A stretch of DNA of 64,000 nt, taken from positions 124,001 through 188,000 of the forward strand of contig NZ_JACIDU010000001.1 in assembly GCF_014196535.1 (NCBI RefSeq), in the 5' to 3' direction. The number at the start of each line of letters is the position of its first letter. Position 1 is the stretch's first letter. This DNA comes from Allorhizobium borbori. Lineage in GTDB: Bacteria > Pseudomonadota > Alphaproteobacteria > Rhizobiales > Rhizobiaceae. Shown here in pieces: positions 18,579-30,069 of this stretch. The translations under genes and the position numbers were made by a program. The notes under the pieces were generated by a model. That model ran no database searches and was not told where the DNA came from. It worked only from the letters and a program-made list of their open reading frames with translations.

Positions 18579-21400
18579 CGACCGCCGCTCCCGGCATTGG
18601 AAAGATTGCCGCCGGAATGGCGCGGCGCTCCCGGCCGCAGTGCATCGTGATCGCCCGCCATGACGGAGCGCAAGCGGTTGGTGATCGCCGCCTGACGGTT
18701 CTCGCTGTTGATCTTCTCACCGGTGAGATCGGTGACGTAGAAGGTATCGATGACCTTCTCGCCAAAGGTTGTGATGTGGGCCGACTGGATGTCGAGCAGA
18801 AGATCGGCAAGCGCCGCCGTGATTTCCGCCAGAAGACCGGGCCGGTCGAGGCATTCGATTTCGATGACAGTGAACTTGTTCGACAGCGTATTGGAAATGG
18901 ACACGCCGGGCGTAACCGGGAAGGCGCGGTTCTTCGGGCGCTTGCCGCGCGTGCGGCTGGCAATCACCTCCGGCAGGCGCTTGGTGCCGGCCAGAACCTC
19001 CTCGATCATGCGGCCGATGGTGGCGGCGCGGCGCATTTCGTCCTCATCCTCGGGATATTCGCGGTTGATGAGGATCGTGTCGAGCGCGCGCCCGTCCGAC
19101 GTCGTGAACACCTGCGCGCCGACGATGTTGGCGCCGGCAAAGGCACAGGCGCCGGCAATGACCGACAGCAGGCGGGGATGGTCGGGCGACAGCACGGTGA
19201 TTTCCGTCACCGCATGGAAGGAATGGGTGCGCACCGACGTGGCGAGCGTCTTCCTTTCCTTGTCGGAATCGCGGATGAACTGGGCATGGCGCACCTGATC
19301 TTCCAGCGGTACGGACAGGAGATAGGGCTGGTAATGTAGCCGCGAATATTTGCGGCGGTCCTTCTGGCTCCAGTCCGAGAGCGCATCGTAAAGCGCCTGC
19401 TGGGCTGCCTCGGCGCGTTCCTTGCGGGACACCTGCGAGAAGCCGCCGGACAGAAGAAGCTCGGTCTCGTAATAGAGCGTGCGCAGAAGCTGGCCCTTCC
19501 AGCCGTTCCACACGCCCGGCCCCACCGCGCAGATATCGCAGACGGTGAGGATGAGCAGCATGTTCAGCCGGTCGAGCGACTGTACCTTTTCGGCAAAGTC
19601 GGTGATCGCCTTGCGGTCGTGCAGATCGCGTGTCTGGGCGGTCATCGACATGGTCAGATGTTCCTGGATCAGCCAAGCGACCAGTTCGGTCTGCTTCGGC
19701 GAAAGACCGAAACGCGGGCAGAGCTTGCGCGCCACCTTGGCTCCTGCAATGGAGTGATCCTCCTGCCGGCCCTTGGCGATGTCGTGGATCAGCACCGCAA
19801 CGTAAAGCGCCGTGCGATCCTCGATGGTTTCGATCAGCTTCACCGAGAGCGGGAACGTATCGCCGCCGAGCCCCTTGTCGATGCGTGAAAGCTGCTCGAC
19901 GGAGCGGATCAGGTGCTCGTCCACGGTATAGTGATGATACATGTTGAACTGCATCATCGAAACGATCTTGCGGAATTCGGGAATGAAGCGGCCGAGAACG
20001 CCGGCCTCGTTCATGCGCCTCAGAATGAGCGCCGGTTCGCGCTTGGAGGTGAGGATCGACAGGAACAGGCGGTTCGCCTCTTCACTCTCGCGCACGTCCT
20101 GATCGATCAGCGACAACGAGCGGGTGACGCGCTTCAGCGCATCCGGGTGGAATTCGAGACCGTTGAGGCCAGCAATGTGAAACAGGCGGATGATGTTGAC
20201 CGGATCGCGCTTGAACACGTCCGGATTGGCCAGCGTGATACGGCCGTGATCCTCGACGAAATCCACCGTGCCGGCGATCTTGCGCTTGCGACGGGCAAAG
20301 CGGCTGATGACGCCGGTCAGGCCGGGCGTATCCTTGGCCTGCTGGTCTTCGAGGGCGGCGCAGAAGATGCGGGTGAGATCGCCCACATCCTTCGCCACCA
20401 GGAAGTAGTGCTTCATGAAGCGCTCGACATTCGACAGGCCGGGCCGGGAATTGTAGCCCAGAAGCTCGGCGATCTCGCGCTGGATATCGAAAGACAGGCG
20501 TTCCTCCGCCTTGCCGGTCAGGAAGTGCATGTGGCAGCGCACCGCCCAGAGGAAATCGTCCGCCTTCTGGAACAGCCGCCATTCCTGTCGCGACAGCACG
20601 CCGAGACGCACCAGTTCGGCGGAATCGGAAATGCGGTAGTAATATTTCGAAATCCAGAACAGCGTGTGCAGGTCGCGCAGACCGCCCTTGCCTTCCTTGA
20701 CGTTCGGTTCCACCACATAGCGCGTATCGCCGGCCTTGCGGTGGCGCTCGTCACGCTCGGCGAGCTTGGCGGCGATGAACTCCGGCCCGGTATTGACGAC
20801 GATTTCCTTGTCGAAACGGCTGGCCAGTTCCTCGGCAAGGCTTTCCTCGCCGCAAATGAAGCGGGTCTCGAGAATGGCGGTGCGGATCGTCATGTCGGCA
20901 ATGGACTGGCGGATGCACTCTTCGACGCTGCGGACCGAATGGCCGACCTTGAAGCCCATGTCCCACAGCAGGTAGAGAACGAACTCCACCGCCTTGTGGG
21001 TCATGTCGGCCGCTTTCGGAGGAAGCAGGAACAGAAGATCGATGTCCGATCCCGGCGCCAGCGTGCCGCGACCATAGCCACCGACAGCGGTAATCGCGAT
21101 CTGGCCTCGCGCCGCCGGATAGACGTGATTGATCGTGATGTCGTTCAAGATGGCAATGAGGCAATCCTGCAGATAGGAGATGCGGCGGGCGCAATCGAGG
21201 CCGCCGCCTTCAGTCTCCAGAATGCGGCGGGCATTGGCTCGCCCGTCCTTGCTGGCGGCTTTCAGCACGGGCAGAAGCGCTGCCTTGATGTCATCGGGTC
21301 TACCGGCATGGGCGGCCGCCAGCGCCATGCATTCCGCGCTCAGCCGCGCGACATCGATGACTTCAGGAAATTCGACTTCGAGCTTTGCCATGTCGTGCAT
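18575..21400 (-). CDS. glnD: Bifunctional PII uridylyltransferase / uridylyl-removing enzyme
   Basis: Nitrogen sensor that adds UMP to PII proteins when glutamine is low and removes it when high. 941 residues. The nucleotidyltransferase active site is [17 protein letters not shown] near residue 106. The HD hydrolase motif [12 protein letters not shown] lies near residue 543. Two C-terminal ACT domains (from about 730 and 840) bind glutamine. Other nitrogen-control genes in the window are rpoN and ptsN. A second in-frame ATG lies three codons in. Confidence 0.97.
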   Translation of the reverse strand: MHDMAKLEVEFPEVIDVARLSAECMALAAAHAGRPDDIKAALLPVLKAASKDGRANARRILETEGGGLDCARRISYLQDCLIAILNDITINHVYPAARGQIAITAVGGYGRGTLAPGSDIDLLFLLPPKAADMTHKAVEFVLYLLWDMGFKVGHSVRSVEECIRQSIADMTIRTAILETRFICGEESLAEELASRFDKEIVVNTGPEFIAAKLAERDERHRKAGDTRYVVEPNVKEGKGGLRDLHTLFWISKYYYRISDSAELVRLGVLSRQEWRLFQKADDFLWAVRCHMHFLTGKAEERLSFDIQREIAELLGYNSRPGLSNVERFMKHYFLVAKDVGDLTRIFCAALEDQQAKDTPGLTGVISRFARRKRKIAGTVDFVEDHGRITLANPDVFKRDPVNIIRLFHIAGLNGLEFHPDALKRVTRSLSLIDQDVRESEEANRLFLSILTSKREPALILRRMNEAGVLGRFIPEFRKIVSMMQFNMYHHYTVDEHLIRSVEQLSRIDKGLGGDTFPLSVKLIETIEDRTALYVAVLIHDIAKGRQEDHSIAGAKVARKLCPRFGLSPKQTELVAWLIQEHLTMSMTAQTRDLHDRKAITDFAEKVQSLDRLNMLLILTVCDICAVGPGVWNGWKGQLLRTLYYETELLLSGGFSQVSRKERAEAAQQALYDALSDWSQKDRRKYSRLHYQPYLLSVPLEDQVRHAQFIRDSDKERKTLATSVRTHSFHAVTEITVLSPDHPRLLSVIAGACAFAGANIVGAQVFTTSDGRALDTILINREYPEDEDEMRRAATIGRMIEEVLAGTKRLPEVIASRTRGKRPKNRAFPVTPGVSISNTLSNKFTVIEIECLDRPGLLAEITAALADLLLDIQSAHITTFGEKVIDTFYVTDLTGEKINSENRQAAITNRLRSVMAGDHDALRPGAPRHSGGNLSNAGSGGR

Positions 21401-21454
21401 CTTTCGTTCATCGCGCCGTGTTCCGCGCGTTTCAGGCGGGGCTTAAGATACAGG

Positions 21455-24184
21455 TCAGCCGTTGCCAAGCTCTTTCTTGAGAGCGTAAATCTTCTCTAAC
21501 GCCTCGCGCGGCGTCAGATCGTCGGGATTGATGCCCTTCAGCAGCTCCTCCACCTTCGATGGGCCGGCCTTGACCTGATCCCGGCGCACCGCCACCTGGA
21601 ACAGCGGCAGGTCGTCGATCAACTGGCTGGCCGGGTTCTTGCGGTCGGCATCCTCCAGCCGGGTCAAAACCTCCCGCGCCCGCGCCACCACCGAATCCGG
21701 AAGGCCGGCGAGACGCGCCACCTGAATACCATAGGAGCGATCGGCAGCGCCCGGCCCGACTTCATGGAGGAAGATCACCTCGCCCTGCCACTCCTTCACC
21801 TTCATCGTGACATTGGCAAGGCGGGCGAGCTTTTCGGAGAGAACGGTCAGCTCATGAAAATGGGTGGCAAAGAGCGCACGCGACTTGTTGGCCTCGTGCA
21901 GATGCTCCACCGCCGCCCAGGCAATCGACAGGCCGTCGAAGGTGGCCGTTCCGCGCCCGATTTCATCGAGGATGACCAGCGAGCGGTCCGTCGCCTGGTT
22001 GAGGATCGCCGCCGTTTCGACCATCTCGACCATGAAGGTGGAGCGACCACGTGCCAGATCGTCGGATGCGCCAACCCGCGAAAACAGACGGTCGACAATA
22101 CCGATCTTCGCTTCCGACGCAGGAACGTAGGAGCCCATCTGCGCCATGATGGCGATCAGCGCATTCTGGCGCAGGAAGGTCGACTTACCGCCCATGTTCG
22201 GACCGGTCAAAAGCCAGACGCCGCCGAAGGAACCGCCGGCTGCGGGTGAAAGATCGCAATCATTGGCGATGAAGGGGCCGGCGCCCTGCCGGAACAGCGC
22301 CTGCTCCACCACCGGATGGCGCCCGCCTTCGATGCGGAAAGCCCGTGTATCGTCCACATGCGGGCGGCAATAGGCGCGCTCGATGGCGAGAACGGCAAGA
22401 CCTGCGGCAACATCGAAGACGGCCAGCGCGCGGGCTGCCGCCTTGATGATCTCCGCTTCGGCAACGACGGCTTCCACCATGCGGGCGAAGGCGGCCAGTT
22501 CGATGGCCACCGCCTCGCCCGCCGCATTGGCGATGCGGGATTCGAGTTCGGCCAGTTCCGTCGTGGTGAAGCGCATGGCGTTCGCCATGGACTGGCGATG
22601 GATGAAGCGGGCCTTGGCCTCGGGCGTGCCGGTCATCGTATCACTGTTACCGGCGGTGACCTCGATGAAATAACCAAGCACATTGTTATGCTTGATCTTG
22701 AGGGCGCGAATGCCCGTCTCTTCGGCATATTGCAATTGCAGGCCGGCAATGACCCGGCGCGACTGATCCCGCAGGCCGCGGGCTTCATCCAGCTCGGCCT
22801 TGGCACCCTCGCGGATGAAGCCGCCGTCGCGCTTCAGAAGCGGCAATTCGTCGGCCAGAAGCTGCGCGAGCATTTCCTCCAGCCCCGACGGCAGGGACTG
22901 AAGGGTTTTCAGCGCCGCCGACAATTCCGGCGGCATCGGCGCATGAGCCAGCTTTTCTGCAAGTTCGCGCGAGGCGGCAAGCCCCTGAAGGATAGCGCCG
23001 AGATCGCGCGGGCCGCCCCGGTCGAGCGCAAGGCGCGTCAATGCACGCGGCATGTCCGGCACACGCTTCAACAGTTGGCGCAGCGACGAGACCGTGTCCG
23101 GCTCATCCATCAGCCAGCCGATGGAATCGAGCCGTTCGCCGATGCGGGCGGGGTCCGTCAGCGGCGACATCAGGCGTTCGGAAAGAAGGCGTGCGCCGCC
23201 GCCCGTCACCGTGCGGTCGATGGCTTTCAGCAGCGAACCTTCCCGACTGCCGGACAGCGTGCGGGCAAGCTCCAGATTGGCGCGGGTTGCCGGATCGATG
23301 AACAGGGTCGAGGCCGCACTTTCACGCTCGGGACGACCAAGCGGCGGGCGCTCGTTGATCTGCGTCTTCTCGACATAGGCGATGATGGCGGCAGCGGCAG
23401 TCAGTTCGGCCCGGCCGAACGTGCCGAACCCGTCGAGCGTGCCGACACCGAAATAGCGCGTCATGCGGCCTTCGGCACTGGCGCTATCGAACAGAACCGC
23501 CGGCTGCGGCACCACACGACGCCCCAGCACATCGAAGACGGGCTTCAGTTCCGCATCGTGGAACACCTGATCGGCAAGAATGAGTTCGCTCGGATCAATT
23601 CGCAAAATATCGGCCAGAAGCCGGTCTTCCCCGGTCTCCGCCACCCGGAAAATGCCCGTGGAGATATCGATCCAGGCCAGCGCATATTGCGCCTCGCCGC
23701 CGCCGCGAATACGGGCAAGCGCCATGAGATAGTTCGATTCCGACGGCGAGAGCAGCTTTTCTTCCGTCAGCGTACCGGGCGTGACGAGACGCACCACATC
23801 GCGGCGCACCACTGATTTCGAGCCGCGCTTCTTTGCCTCCGCCGGATCTTCCACCTGCTCGCAGACGGCAACGCGGAAGCCCAGCGAAATCAGCTTCTGG
23901 AGATAATCGTCGGCCGCATGGACCGGCACACCGCACATGGGAATGTCATGGCCCATATGCTGGCCGCGCTTCGTCAGCGTGATGCCAAGAGCGCGAGAGG
24001 CCTCCGCCGCGTCGTCAAAGAACAGTTCGTAGAAATCGCCCATGCGATAGAAAAGCAGCGAATCCGGGTTCGCCGCCTTGATCTCGATATACTGCTCCAT
24101 CATCGGCGTGGCCGATGCGCGGCTTTCCTCGGAGATCAGGGTTGCGGCGTCGAGGCCGTTTTCATTTGTGTCGCTAATCGTCAC
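21455..24184 (-). CDS. mutS: DNA mismatch repair protein MutS
   Basis: Recognises mismatches and small loops and starts repair with MutL. 909 residues. The mismatch-binding N-terminal domain contains [12 protein letters not shown] (the Phe-x-Glu type wedge) near residue 44. The ATPase has Walker [11 protein letters not shown] and the signature [16 protein letters not shown]. The start appears to be GTG with no clear ribosome site, so the true start could differ by some codons; homology is secure from [12 protein letters not shown] onward. Divergent from the malic enzyme gene. Confidence 0.96.
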   Translation of the reverse strand: MTISDTNENGLDAATLISEESRASATPMMEQYIEIKAANPDSLLFYRMGDFYELFFDDAAEASRALGITLTKRGQHMGHDIPMCGVPVHAADDYLQKLISLGFRVAVCEQVEDPAEAKKRGSKSVVRRDVVRLVTPGTLTEEKLLSPSESNYLMALARIRGGGEAQYALAWIDISTGIFRVAETGEDRLLADILRIDPSELILADQVFHDAELKPVFDVLGRRVVPQPAVLFDSASAEGRMTRYFGVGTLDGFGTFGRAELTAAAAIIAYVEKTQINERPPLGRPERESAASTLFIDPATRANLELARTLSGSREGSLLKAIDRTVTGGGARLLSERLMSPLTDPARIGERLDSIGWLMDEPDTVSSLRQLLKRVPDMPRALTRLALDRGGPRDLGAILQGLAASRELAEKLAHAPMPPELSAALKTLQSLPSGLEEMLAQLLADELPLLKRDGGFIREGAKAELDEARGLRDQSRRVIAGLQLQYAEETGIRALKIKHNNVLGYFIEVTAGNSDTMTGTPEAKARFIHRQSMANAMRFTTTELAELESRIANAAGEAVAIELAAFARMVEAVVAEAEIIKAAARALAVFDVAAGLAVLAIERAYCRPHVDDTRAFRIEGGRHPVVEQALFRQGAGPFIANDCDLSPAAGGSFGGVWLLTGPNMGGKSTFLRQNALIAIMAQMGSYVPASEAKIGIVDRLFSRVGASDDLARGRSTFMVEMVETAAILNQATDRSLVILDEIGRGTATFDGLSIAWAAVEHLHEANKSRALFATHFHELTVLSEKLARLANVTMKVKEWQGEVIFLHEVGPGAADRSYGIQVARLAGLPDSVVARAREVLTRLEDADRKNPASQLIDDLPLFQVAVRRDQVKAGPSKVEELLKGINPDDLTPREALEKIYALKKELGNG

Positions 24185-24296
24185 GGCGTTAATTTTTTAT
24201 TGCGCGGCAGGACTTGCGACTCTATCGATGTGCCCCGACCAAAACAAGCCGACGACCCGGTTGAAGCCGGGCTGCCCACAGAAACGGGGGATACCC

Positions 24297-26582
24297 ATGT
24301 CCGCATCCGAAAAGCCTGAGCGTAGCCGCACCACCGTCACCGCGCAGGAAGCGCTTGATTTTCATGCCATGGGCCGTCCCGGCAAGCTGGAAATCGTGCC
24401 GACCAAGCCGATGGCGACGCAGCGCGATCTTTCGCTGGCCTATTCGCCGGGCGTGGCGGTTCCGGTGAAGGCGATCGCCGAAAATCCGGCGGCGGCTTAC
24501 GACTATACGGCGCGCGGCAATCTCGTGGCCGTCATTACCAACGGTACGGCGATCCTCGGTCTCGGCAATCTCGGCCCGCTCGCCTCAAAGCCGGTGATGG
24601 AAGGCAAGGCCGTGCTTTTCAAGCGGTTTGCCGATGTGGATTCCATCGACCTTGAGGTCGATACTGAAAATGTCGACGAATTCGTCAATGCCGTGCGCTA
24701 TCTCGGCCCCTCCTTCGGCGGCATCAACCTCGAGGATATCAAGGCCCCTGAATGCTTCGTCATTGAAAGCCGCCTGCGCGAACTCATGAACATCCCGGTG
24801 TTCCATGACGACCAGCACGGCACCGCGATCATCGCCGCCGCCGGACTCATCAATGCGCTGGAACTGACCGGTCGCGACCTGAAGACCACGAAACTCGTAT
24901 GCAACGGCGCGGGCGCTGCGGCCATCGCCTGCATCGAACTCATCAAGGCCATGGGCTTTTCGGCAGAAAACGTCACCCTTTGCGACACCAAGGGCGTCAT
25001 CTATCAGGGCCGCACCGAAGGCATGAACCAGTGGAAATCGGCCCATGCCGTGAAGACGGACGACCGCACGCTGGCGGAGGCCATGAAGGGCGCCGATGTC
25101 GTACTCGGCCTGTCGCAGAAGGGCGCCTTCTCCGCCGACATGATCCGTTCCATGGCAGCGAACCCGATCATCTTCGCCATGGCGAACCCAGATCCGGAAA
25201 TCACGCCGGAAGAGGTGGCGGAAATCCGCGGCGACGCGATCATGGCAACAGGCCGCTCGGATTATCCGAACCAGATCAACAACGTGCTGTGCTTCCCCTA
25301 CATGTTCCGTGGCGCGCTCGACGTGCAGGCCACGACGATCAACGAGGACATGAAGATCGCCGCCGTGCGGGCCATTGCCGGCCTCGCCCGCGAGGAAGTG
25401 CCAGATGAGGTCGCCGCCGCCTATCATGGCCAGCGTCCGAGTTTCGGGGCCGAGTACATCATTCCCGTGCCGTTCGATCCGCGCCTCATTGCCGCCGTTC
25501 CGGCAGCCGTTGCTGCGGCCGCAATGGAAAGCGGAGTTGCCCAGAAACCGATTGCCGATTTCGCCGCCTACAAGCGTTCGCTTCTTGCCCGCCGTGATCC
25601 CATCGCCTCGACGCTGGAAGGTCTCTACGGTCAGGTGCGCGCCAACCCGAAGCGCGTCGTCTTTGCCGAAGCGGAGGAGGCGCAGGTGCTGCGTGCGGCC
25701 ATCGGTTATGCCAATCAGGGCCTCGGCACCGCCGTTCTGCTCGGCCGGGAAGCGGAGATCAGCGCCATGGCGGAAAAGATCGGTCTCGATCTCGACCGTC
25801 CGGGCGTCGAGATCGCCAACCACCGCTCGCCCGAGATCCTCGACCGCTATGCGAGCTATCTCTATGGCCGCCTTCAGCGCAAGGGCTTTCTGTTGCGCGA
25901 TTGCCAGCGGCTGGTGCGCACCGACCGCAACCACTTCGCAGCCTGCATGGTGGCGCTGGGCGAGGCCGATGCGATTGTCACCGGGGCGACACGCAAGTTC
26001 CCGACCGCGCTGAAGGATATTCGCCGCTGCATCGACACGGCGACGAACCGCCCGGTCGTCGGCGTGTCGATGGCAATTTCGCGCGGGCGCACCGTGTTCA
26101 TCGCCGACACTGCCGTCAATGACAGCCCGAGCCCGGCTGAACTGGCCGATATCGCCGAAACGGCAGCGGATTTCGCCCGGCAGATGGGTTATACGCCGCG
26201 CGTCGCCTTCCTTTCCAGCGCCACCTTCGGTTCACCGGTCAGCGGCACCTCAGAACGCATGCGCGCCGCCACAGCCGAACTGGACAGCCGCGACGTCGAT
26301 TTCGAATATGACGGCGAGATGGGGGCGGATGTGGCACTGAATGCCCAACGTCTGGCGCAATATCCGTTCTGCCGTCTGTCCGACACGGCAAACGTGCTCG
26401 TCATGCCCGGCACACATTCGGCCTCGATCTCCTCGCGCATGTTGCAGGAACTCGGCGGTTCGACCGTGATCGGCCCGATCCTGCTTGGCTTCGCGAAATC
26501 GGTGCAGATCGCCTCGCAGGGCGCGCGCGACAGCGACATCGTCAATCTCGCGGCGATTGCGGCCTATAACGCAGGCAATTGA
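24297..26582 (+). CDS. NADP-dependent malic enzyme with C-terminal phosphotransacetylase-like domain
   Basis: Decarboxylates malate to pyruvate. 761 residues from the ATG at 24297, preceded by GGGGGAT. The malic domain covers about residues 20-155 with the catalytic region DDQHGTA near 170, and the NAD(P)-binding fold lies at about 170-400 ([11 protein letters not shown]). A phosphate acetyltransferase-like domain fills the C-terminal 430-755. This two-domain MaeB layout is shared by rhizobial DME and TME. The order mutS, malic enzyme, olsB matches the NADP enzyme (tme) of Sinorhizobium; cofactor preference is inferred from that. Confidence 0.92.
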   Translation: MSASEKPERSRTTVTAQEALDFHAMGRPGKLEIVPTKPMATQRDLSLAYSPGVAVPVKAIAENPAAAYDYTARGNLVAVITNGTAILGLGNLGPLASKPVMEGKAVLFKRFADVDSIDLEVDTENVDEFVNAVRYLGPSFGGINLEDIKAPECFVIESRLRELMNIPVFHDDQHGTAIIAAAGLINALELTGRDLKTTKLVCNGAGAAAIACIELIKAMGFSAENVTLCDTKGVIYQGRTEGMNQWKSAHAVKTDDRTLAEAMKGADVVLGLSQKGAFSADMIRSMAANPIIFAMANPDPEITPEEVAEIRGDAIMATGRSDYPNQINNVLCFPYMFRGALDVQATTINEDMKIAAVRAIAGLAREEVPDEVAAAYHGQRPSFGAEYIIPVPFDPRLIAAVPAAVAAAAMESGVAQKPIADFAAYKRSLLARRDPIASTLEGLYGQVRANPKRVVFAEAEEAQVLRAAIGYANQGLGTAVLLGREAEISAMAEKIGLDLDRPGVEIANHRSPEILDRYASYLYGRLQRKGFLLRDCQRLVRTDRNHFAACMVALGEADAIVTGATRKFPTALKDIRRCIDTATNRPVVGVSMAISRGRTVFIADTAVNDSPSPAELADIAETAADFARQMGYTPRVAFLSSATFGSPVSGTSERMRAATAELDSRDVDFEYDGEMGADVALNAQRLAQYPFCRLSDTANVLVMPGTHSASISSRMLQELGGSTVIGPILLGFAKSVQIASQGARDSDIVNLAAIAAYNAGN

Positions 26583-26594
26583 TGCAGCAAAAAG

Positions 26595-26621
26595 CCCCGC
26601 ATGGAGGAAACCCATGCGGGG
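26595..26621. terminator. Hairpin after the malic enzyme gene
   Basis: Perfect 10 bp stem CCCCGCATGG (26595-26604) / CCATGCGGGG (26612-26621), 12 bases past the stop. There is no real T run on the plus strand but four T on the minus side, so it could serve either convergent gene. Confidence 0.6.
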
Positions 26622-26646
26622 TATCTGAAAATACGCAACGCTGAAA

Positions 26647-26690
26647 AGAGCTTTCTGAAACCGCTTCGCACTTTTGGGGAACTGCTCTAG
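26647..26690. repeat. Short RIME-like repeat overlapping the olsB stop codon
   Basis: On the minus strand it begins TAGAGCAG and contains CAAAAGTGCGAAGCGGTTT. This matches the first palindrome of the 1358-1462 element (CAAAAGTGTGCAGCGGTTT) in all but two or three bases. Outer inverted ends AGAGC/GCTCT are 5 bp. The first TAG of the repeat is the olsB stop codon. Confidence 0.6.
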
Positions 26691-27565
26691 CCGGCGAAAC
26701 GGCCGGCATCCGCACCGTAGTAGTTCACGTAACGCCCGGAGATCGCCGCAATCGGCAGAACGACGAGAACATCCGTCGTGTTGAAGGCCCGGTCGATGAC
26801 CGCCCCTTCACCGAAAACCGCGCCGAGGCGCAGATAACCCTTTACGAGCGGCGGCATAACCGCCAGTGCCCGGCGCGCATCGACTGCTTCCGGTGGCATC
26901 ATGTCCATGGAGCAATGGAGCGACGGCAGCGCGGATACCGCCCATTCCCCCTTGCCGCCGGCATGGTGGTGCAGGAAGGACAGCGCAAGCGCGTGCGCCT
27001 CGGGCTGAATGCCTGGGAAGGAAGCACAACCGAACATGGCGTCGATGCCGTGTTTCAGCGCGTAAGCCCAGTTCCCCTGCCACAGAAGCTCCACCGTGCG
27101 ACGCGTGCGATAATCCGGCAGCACGCAGGAGCGGCCAAGCTCCATGAAGCGCTTGTCGGCATGGCGGGTCAGAAGCGGTCCGATATCGAATTCATGGGCG
27201 GAGTAGAAGCCCCCGTGGCGCTCGGCCACATCCTGCCGCAGCAGGCGATAGGTGCCGACGATCTGGTCTTCCGGATCACCGTCAATGGCGCTGTCGATGA
27301 CCAGAAGATGGTCGCAAATGGCGTCATAGGCATCGTAATCGCGTCGCGCCTGCATGGCTTCCGGAGGAAGTTGCGCGCCCATTTCCTCGACGAAAACAGT
27401 GAAGCGAACCCGCTGGGCCGCCTCGACCTCGGACGTTGTGCGGGCCAGCCGTGTTTCCAGCGAACCGATGCGCCCCAGAAGACCCTCTGTCGTGGAAGAT
27501 GCCTTGGCGAGAACGCGCTCACCCGTTTCGGTTGCCGTTTCCGGCATGAGGAGTTCGATGCTCAT
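26687..27565 (-). CDS. olsB: L-ornithine N-alpha-acyltransferase (lyso-ornithine lipid synthesis)
   Basis: Transfers a 3-hydroxyacyl chain from acyl carrier protein to the alpha-amino group of ornithine, the first step to ornithine lipids, phosphorus-free membrane lipids of rhizobia. 292 residues from the ATG at 27565; a GTG 14 codons earlier is possible. GNAT-like OlsB fold, with conserved blocks VRFTVFVEEMGA, FMELGRSCVLPDYR and MFGCASFPG. The second enzyme is probably the OlsA-like protein at 12-13 kb. The stop codon falls inside a short repeat. Confidence 0.9.
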   Translation of the reverse strand: MSIELLMPETATETGERVLAKASSTTEGLLGRIGSLETRLARTTSEVEAAQRVRFTVFVEEMGAQLPPEAMQARRDYDAYDAICDHLLVIDSAIDGDPEDQIVGTYRLLRQDVAERHGGFYSAHEFDIGPLLTRHADKRFMELGRSCVLPDYRTRRTVELLWQGNWAYALKHGIDAMFGCASFPGIQPEAHALALSFLHHHAGGKGEWAVSALPSLHCSMDMMPPEAVDARRALAVMPPLVKGYLRLGAVFGEGAVIDRAFNTTDVLVVLPIAAISGRYVNYYGADAGRFAG

Positions 27566-27646
27566 GGTGCCCTGCCCGTCGTCGATCCTGTGTCTGGCAT
27601 ATGACACTTCTCTGCGACAGGAAAGTGACAGGCTTGAAAGTGCCGG

Positions 27647-30013
27647 TCACACACCGGATTTTTCGTCGACCTGTGCCCGGCGAATGGCCTTGATCTCCTC
27701 CAGAAGCCGTTCCGGGCCGGCGGGCTTTTCCATCACGACATCCGCACCGTTCAGGAGCGCACGCTGGGCGGCCTGCCGGCGCTTGTCGGCGCTCAGCACC
27801 AGAACCGGCGTACGGACAAAGCCCCGCTCGCGCTCAGCCGCACGGATGCGGGCGATCACGTCGATGCCGTCGCCGCCCGGCATGTTGAGATCGGTGATCA
27901 GAAGGTCGGGACGGTTGCCGTCCGGGGCGAGCATGACATCCAGCACATCGCTGAAATCCATGACATGGGTCACGCGATGCCCCTCCTTCTCCAGCGTCGA
28001 GCGGGCGAGCATGGCGTTGACCGGATCGTCCTCGGCAAGCAGGATTCTGAGACCATTGGCATTGGCCACGACAGGCTCAGTATTGGCAAAGCCCGGCAAC
28101 GGTCGGTTGTCGTTCAGCGCGTCGCGCTGTTCGACGCCATGCATGCGCCCGGTCAGGACATCGGCCAGCGACTTCTCCCGCAGCGGGCGGATCAGCCAGG
28201 CGTCGTAATCGCCGCGACGACGTGCGGTGCGTTCTTCCGGATTGACGAGGAATATACGGCGCGGGCCGCTGATGTCATCGGCCGCGCGGGCGGGAACGGC
28301 GCGCGCAAAGGCCTGCGATAACCGGTGATCGACGATGATGTCGGTGAACGGGCCGGACTTCGCCGTGCCCTCAAGCGCCTGCGCCGCCTCCGTGGCGGTG
28401 GTGACATGGCGGCAACGGGCGCCGAGCGTCAGAAGCGTGGATACGGTGGCCCGGGCCGCCGGACCGGCCGGCGCGACGAGAAGAACGTGACTGGCCGCAA
28501 GGCGCAGGCCGCGCTCCTCGCGGTTCACTTCCCCCTGCACGGCGCGAACCGGCAGGCGCAGCGTGAAAGTGCTTCCAGCGCCCTTGCGGCTGGCAGCGGA
28601 GAGTGTGCCGCCAAGTGCTGCCATGATGCGGGTGGAAATGGTCAGCCCAAGGCCCGTTCCGCCGCTACGTTCGCCGGCCGCACCCACCTGTTCGAACTCG
28701 CGAAAGATTTTTGCGAGTTCCGCCTCGTTCATGCCGGGGCCGGTATCGGTGACGGTAATGACGAGATCCTGACCTTCGAGCATGGCGGCGATCAGAACGC
28801 CGCCGGTGCGGGTGAACTTCACCGCATTGCCGATAAGATTGAAAAGCACCTGCCGGACGCGAGCACTGTCGAATTCCAGTCGCCCAGGCACGGAGGCATC
28901 CACCGTGACCGCGATTTCCAGACCCTTGGCATGGGCGCGGTGCGCTAGCATCTCGCAAACGCCTTCGATGAAGGGGCGCGTATCGGCAATCACGGGATTG
29001 ACCGTGAAGCGGCCGGCCTCGATGGAGGCGCAGTCCAGCAGTTCGTCCACCAGTTGACCGAGCGCCTCCCCGGACTGACGAACGCCTTCGATGTAGCTTG
29101 CCTGCTCGGGGCTTAGCCGCGTGCGGGAAATAAGGCTGGCCATGCCAAGGATGCCGCCAAGCGGCGTGCGGATTTCGTGGCTGACGGTCGCCAGCAGGCG
29201 CGACTTGGCGTCGCTCGCTTCTTCGGCACGCCGGCGGGCATCCTCGCGCGCGCGGGCAAGCTGGCGTTCGTCCGTCACGTCGCGGGCAAGGCTCTGCACG
29301 ACGAGATCACCGCTGCGGGCATCGCGTGTCGTCACATCATGCCAGAGGAAGGTGCGCGGGCCACGCTCCGTCAGCATCTCCACCTCGAAACGACCGGGCT
29401 GGCTGGCTGCCTCGAACAGAAGACCGAGATCCTGACAGGTGCGGCCTTGCGGGTTGACGTCCGCAACCAGCCTGCGAAACACGGCATTGGCCGAGAGAAT
29501 ACGGCCCTCGAGATCGCGCGTCAGGACGATATCGCCGAGCGCATTGTGGATCGAATCGTGGATCGCGGCGCTATCGTCATAGCCCCATCGCGCATCCTGC
29601 TGTCGCTCGGCCAAGGCCAAGGCCGACACCGGCGCCCGCTGCGGCACCTTGAGAACCGGTTGCGGAGGCGGAGCGGAGGCAACAACGGTGGAAGAACGGG
29701 TGAGGAAATGCAGGATGACGGCGCCGATGCCGACGCTGCCCAGCCCGCCGATGACGGCATAAAGACCCGCTTCCTTGCCGATGGCCAGCGCCGCTGCAGA
29801 GGCCAGAAGGCCTGCGCCGCCGAACAGATAGGGGCTGAATGTCAGGCCCCGAGGCCGAGCCTCCACCGTCTTCACGGTCTCGGGCTCGAAGGTCGCCTCT
29901 GCCGAAAGGGGCGGCGGCGTAACGGTGACGCGTTTCGCAGTCTCCTCACCGGGGACCGGGGAGGAGCCGAAGGCGTTGGCGATACGGTTCTGCAGTCGGA
30001 TCAGGTCGCTCAT
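27647..30013 (-). CDS. Hybrid sensor histidine kinase with two C-terminal receiver-like domains
   Basis: 788 residues. Two membrane helices (about 57-105) are followed by a PAS-like domain (about 150-255). The dimerisation/phosphoacceptor motif is SHEIRTPLGGILGM and the ATPase boxes are NLIGNAVKFT, DTGPGMNEAEL and GGTGLGLTIS. A first receiver-like region (LRLAASHVLLVAPAG to LIRPLREKSL) lacks the acidic pair and has Arg where the conserved Lys should be. A complete receiver follows, with ILLAEDDPVN, phosphoacceptor Asp in LITDLNMPGGDG and the Lys in VMEKPAG. The signal and output partner are unknown. It is flanked by olsB and lspA on the same strand. Confidence 0.9.
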   Translation of the reverse strand: MSDLIRLQNRIANAFGSSPVPGEETAKRVTVTPPPLSAEATFEPETVKTVEARPRGLTFSPYLFGGAGLLASAAALAIGKEAGLYAVIGGLGSVGIGAVILHFLTRSSTVVASAPPPQPVLKVPQRAPVSALALAERQQDARWGYDDSAAIHDSIHNALGDIVLTRDLEGRILSANAVFRRLVADVNPQGRTCQDLGLLFEAASQPGRFEVEMLTERGPRTFLWHDVTTRDARSGDLVVQSLARDVTDERQLARAREDARRRAEEASDAKSRLLATVSHEIRTPLGGILGMASLISRTRLSPEQASYIEGVRQSGEALGQLVDELLDCASIEAGRFTVNPVIADTRPFIEGVCEMLAHRAHAKGLEIAVTVDASVPGRLEFDSARVRQVLFNLIGNAVKFTRTGGVLIAAMLEGQDLVITVTDTGPGMNEAELAKIFREFEQVGAAGERSGGTGLGLTISTRIMAALGGTLSAASRKGAGSTFTLRLPVRAVQGEVNREERGLRLAASHVLLVAPAGPAARATVSTLLTLGARCRHVTTATEAAQALEGTAKSGPFTDIIVDHRLSQAFARAVPARAADDISGPRRIFLVNPEERTARRRGDYDAWLIRPLREKSLADVLTGRMHGVEQRDALNDNRPLPGFANTEPVVANANGLRILLAEDDPVNAMLARSTLEKEGHRVTHVMDFSDVLDVMLAPDGNRPDLLITDLNMPGGDGIDVIARIRAAERERGFVRTPVLVLSADKRRQAAQRALLNGADVVMEKPAGPERLLEEIKAIRRAQVDEKSGV

Positions 30014-30069
30014 GCCCCCTGCATTAGCACAAAGCCCGTTCCGATCCGGTTTGCTGCATCGTTAGAAGT

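Noticed and set aside
26595-26621. Strong intrinsic terminator for the malic enzyme
   Set aside because: Hairpin is real but lacks a plus-strand T run; reported only as a hairpin with moderate confidence.
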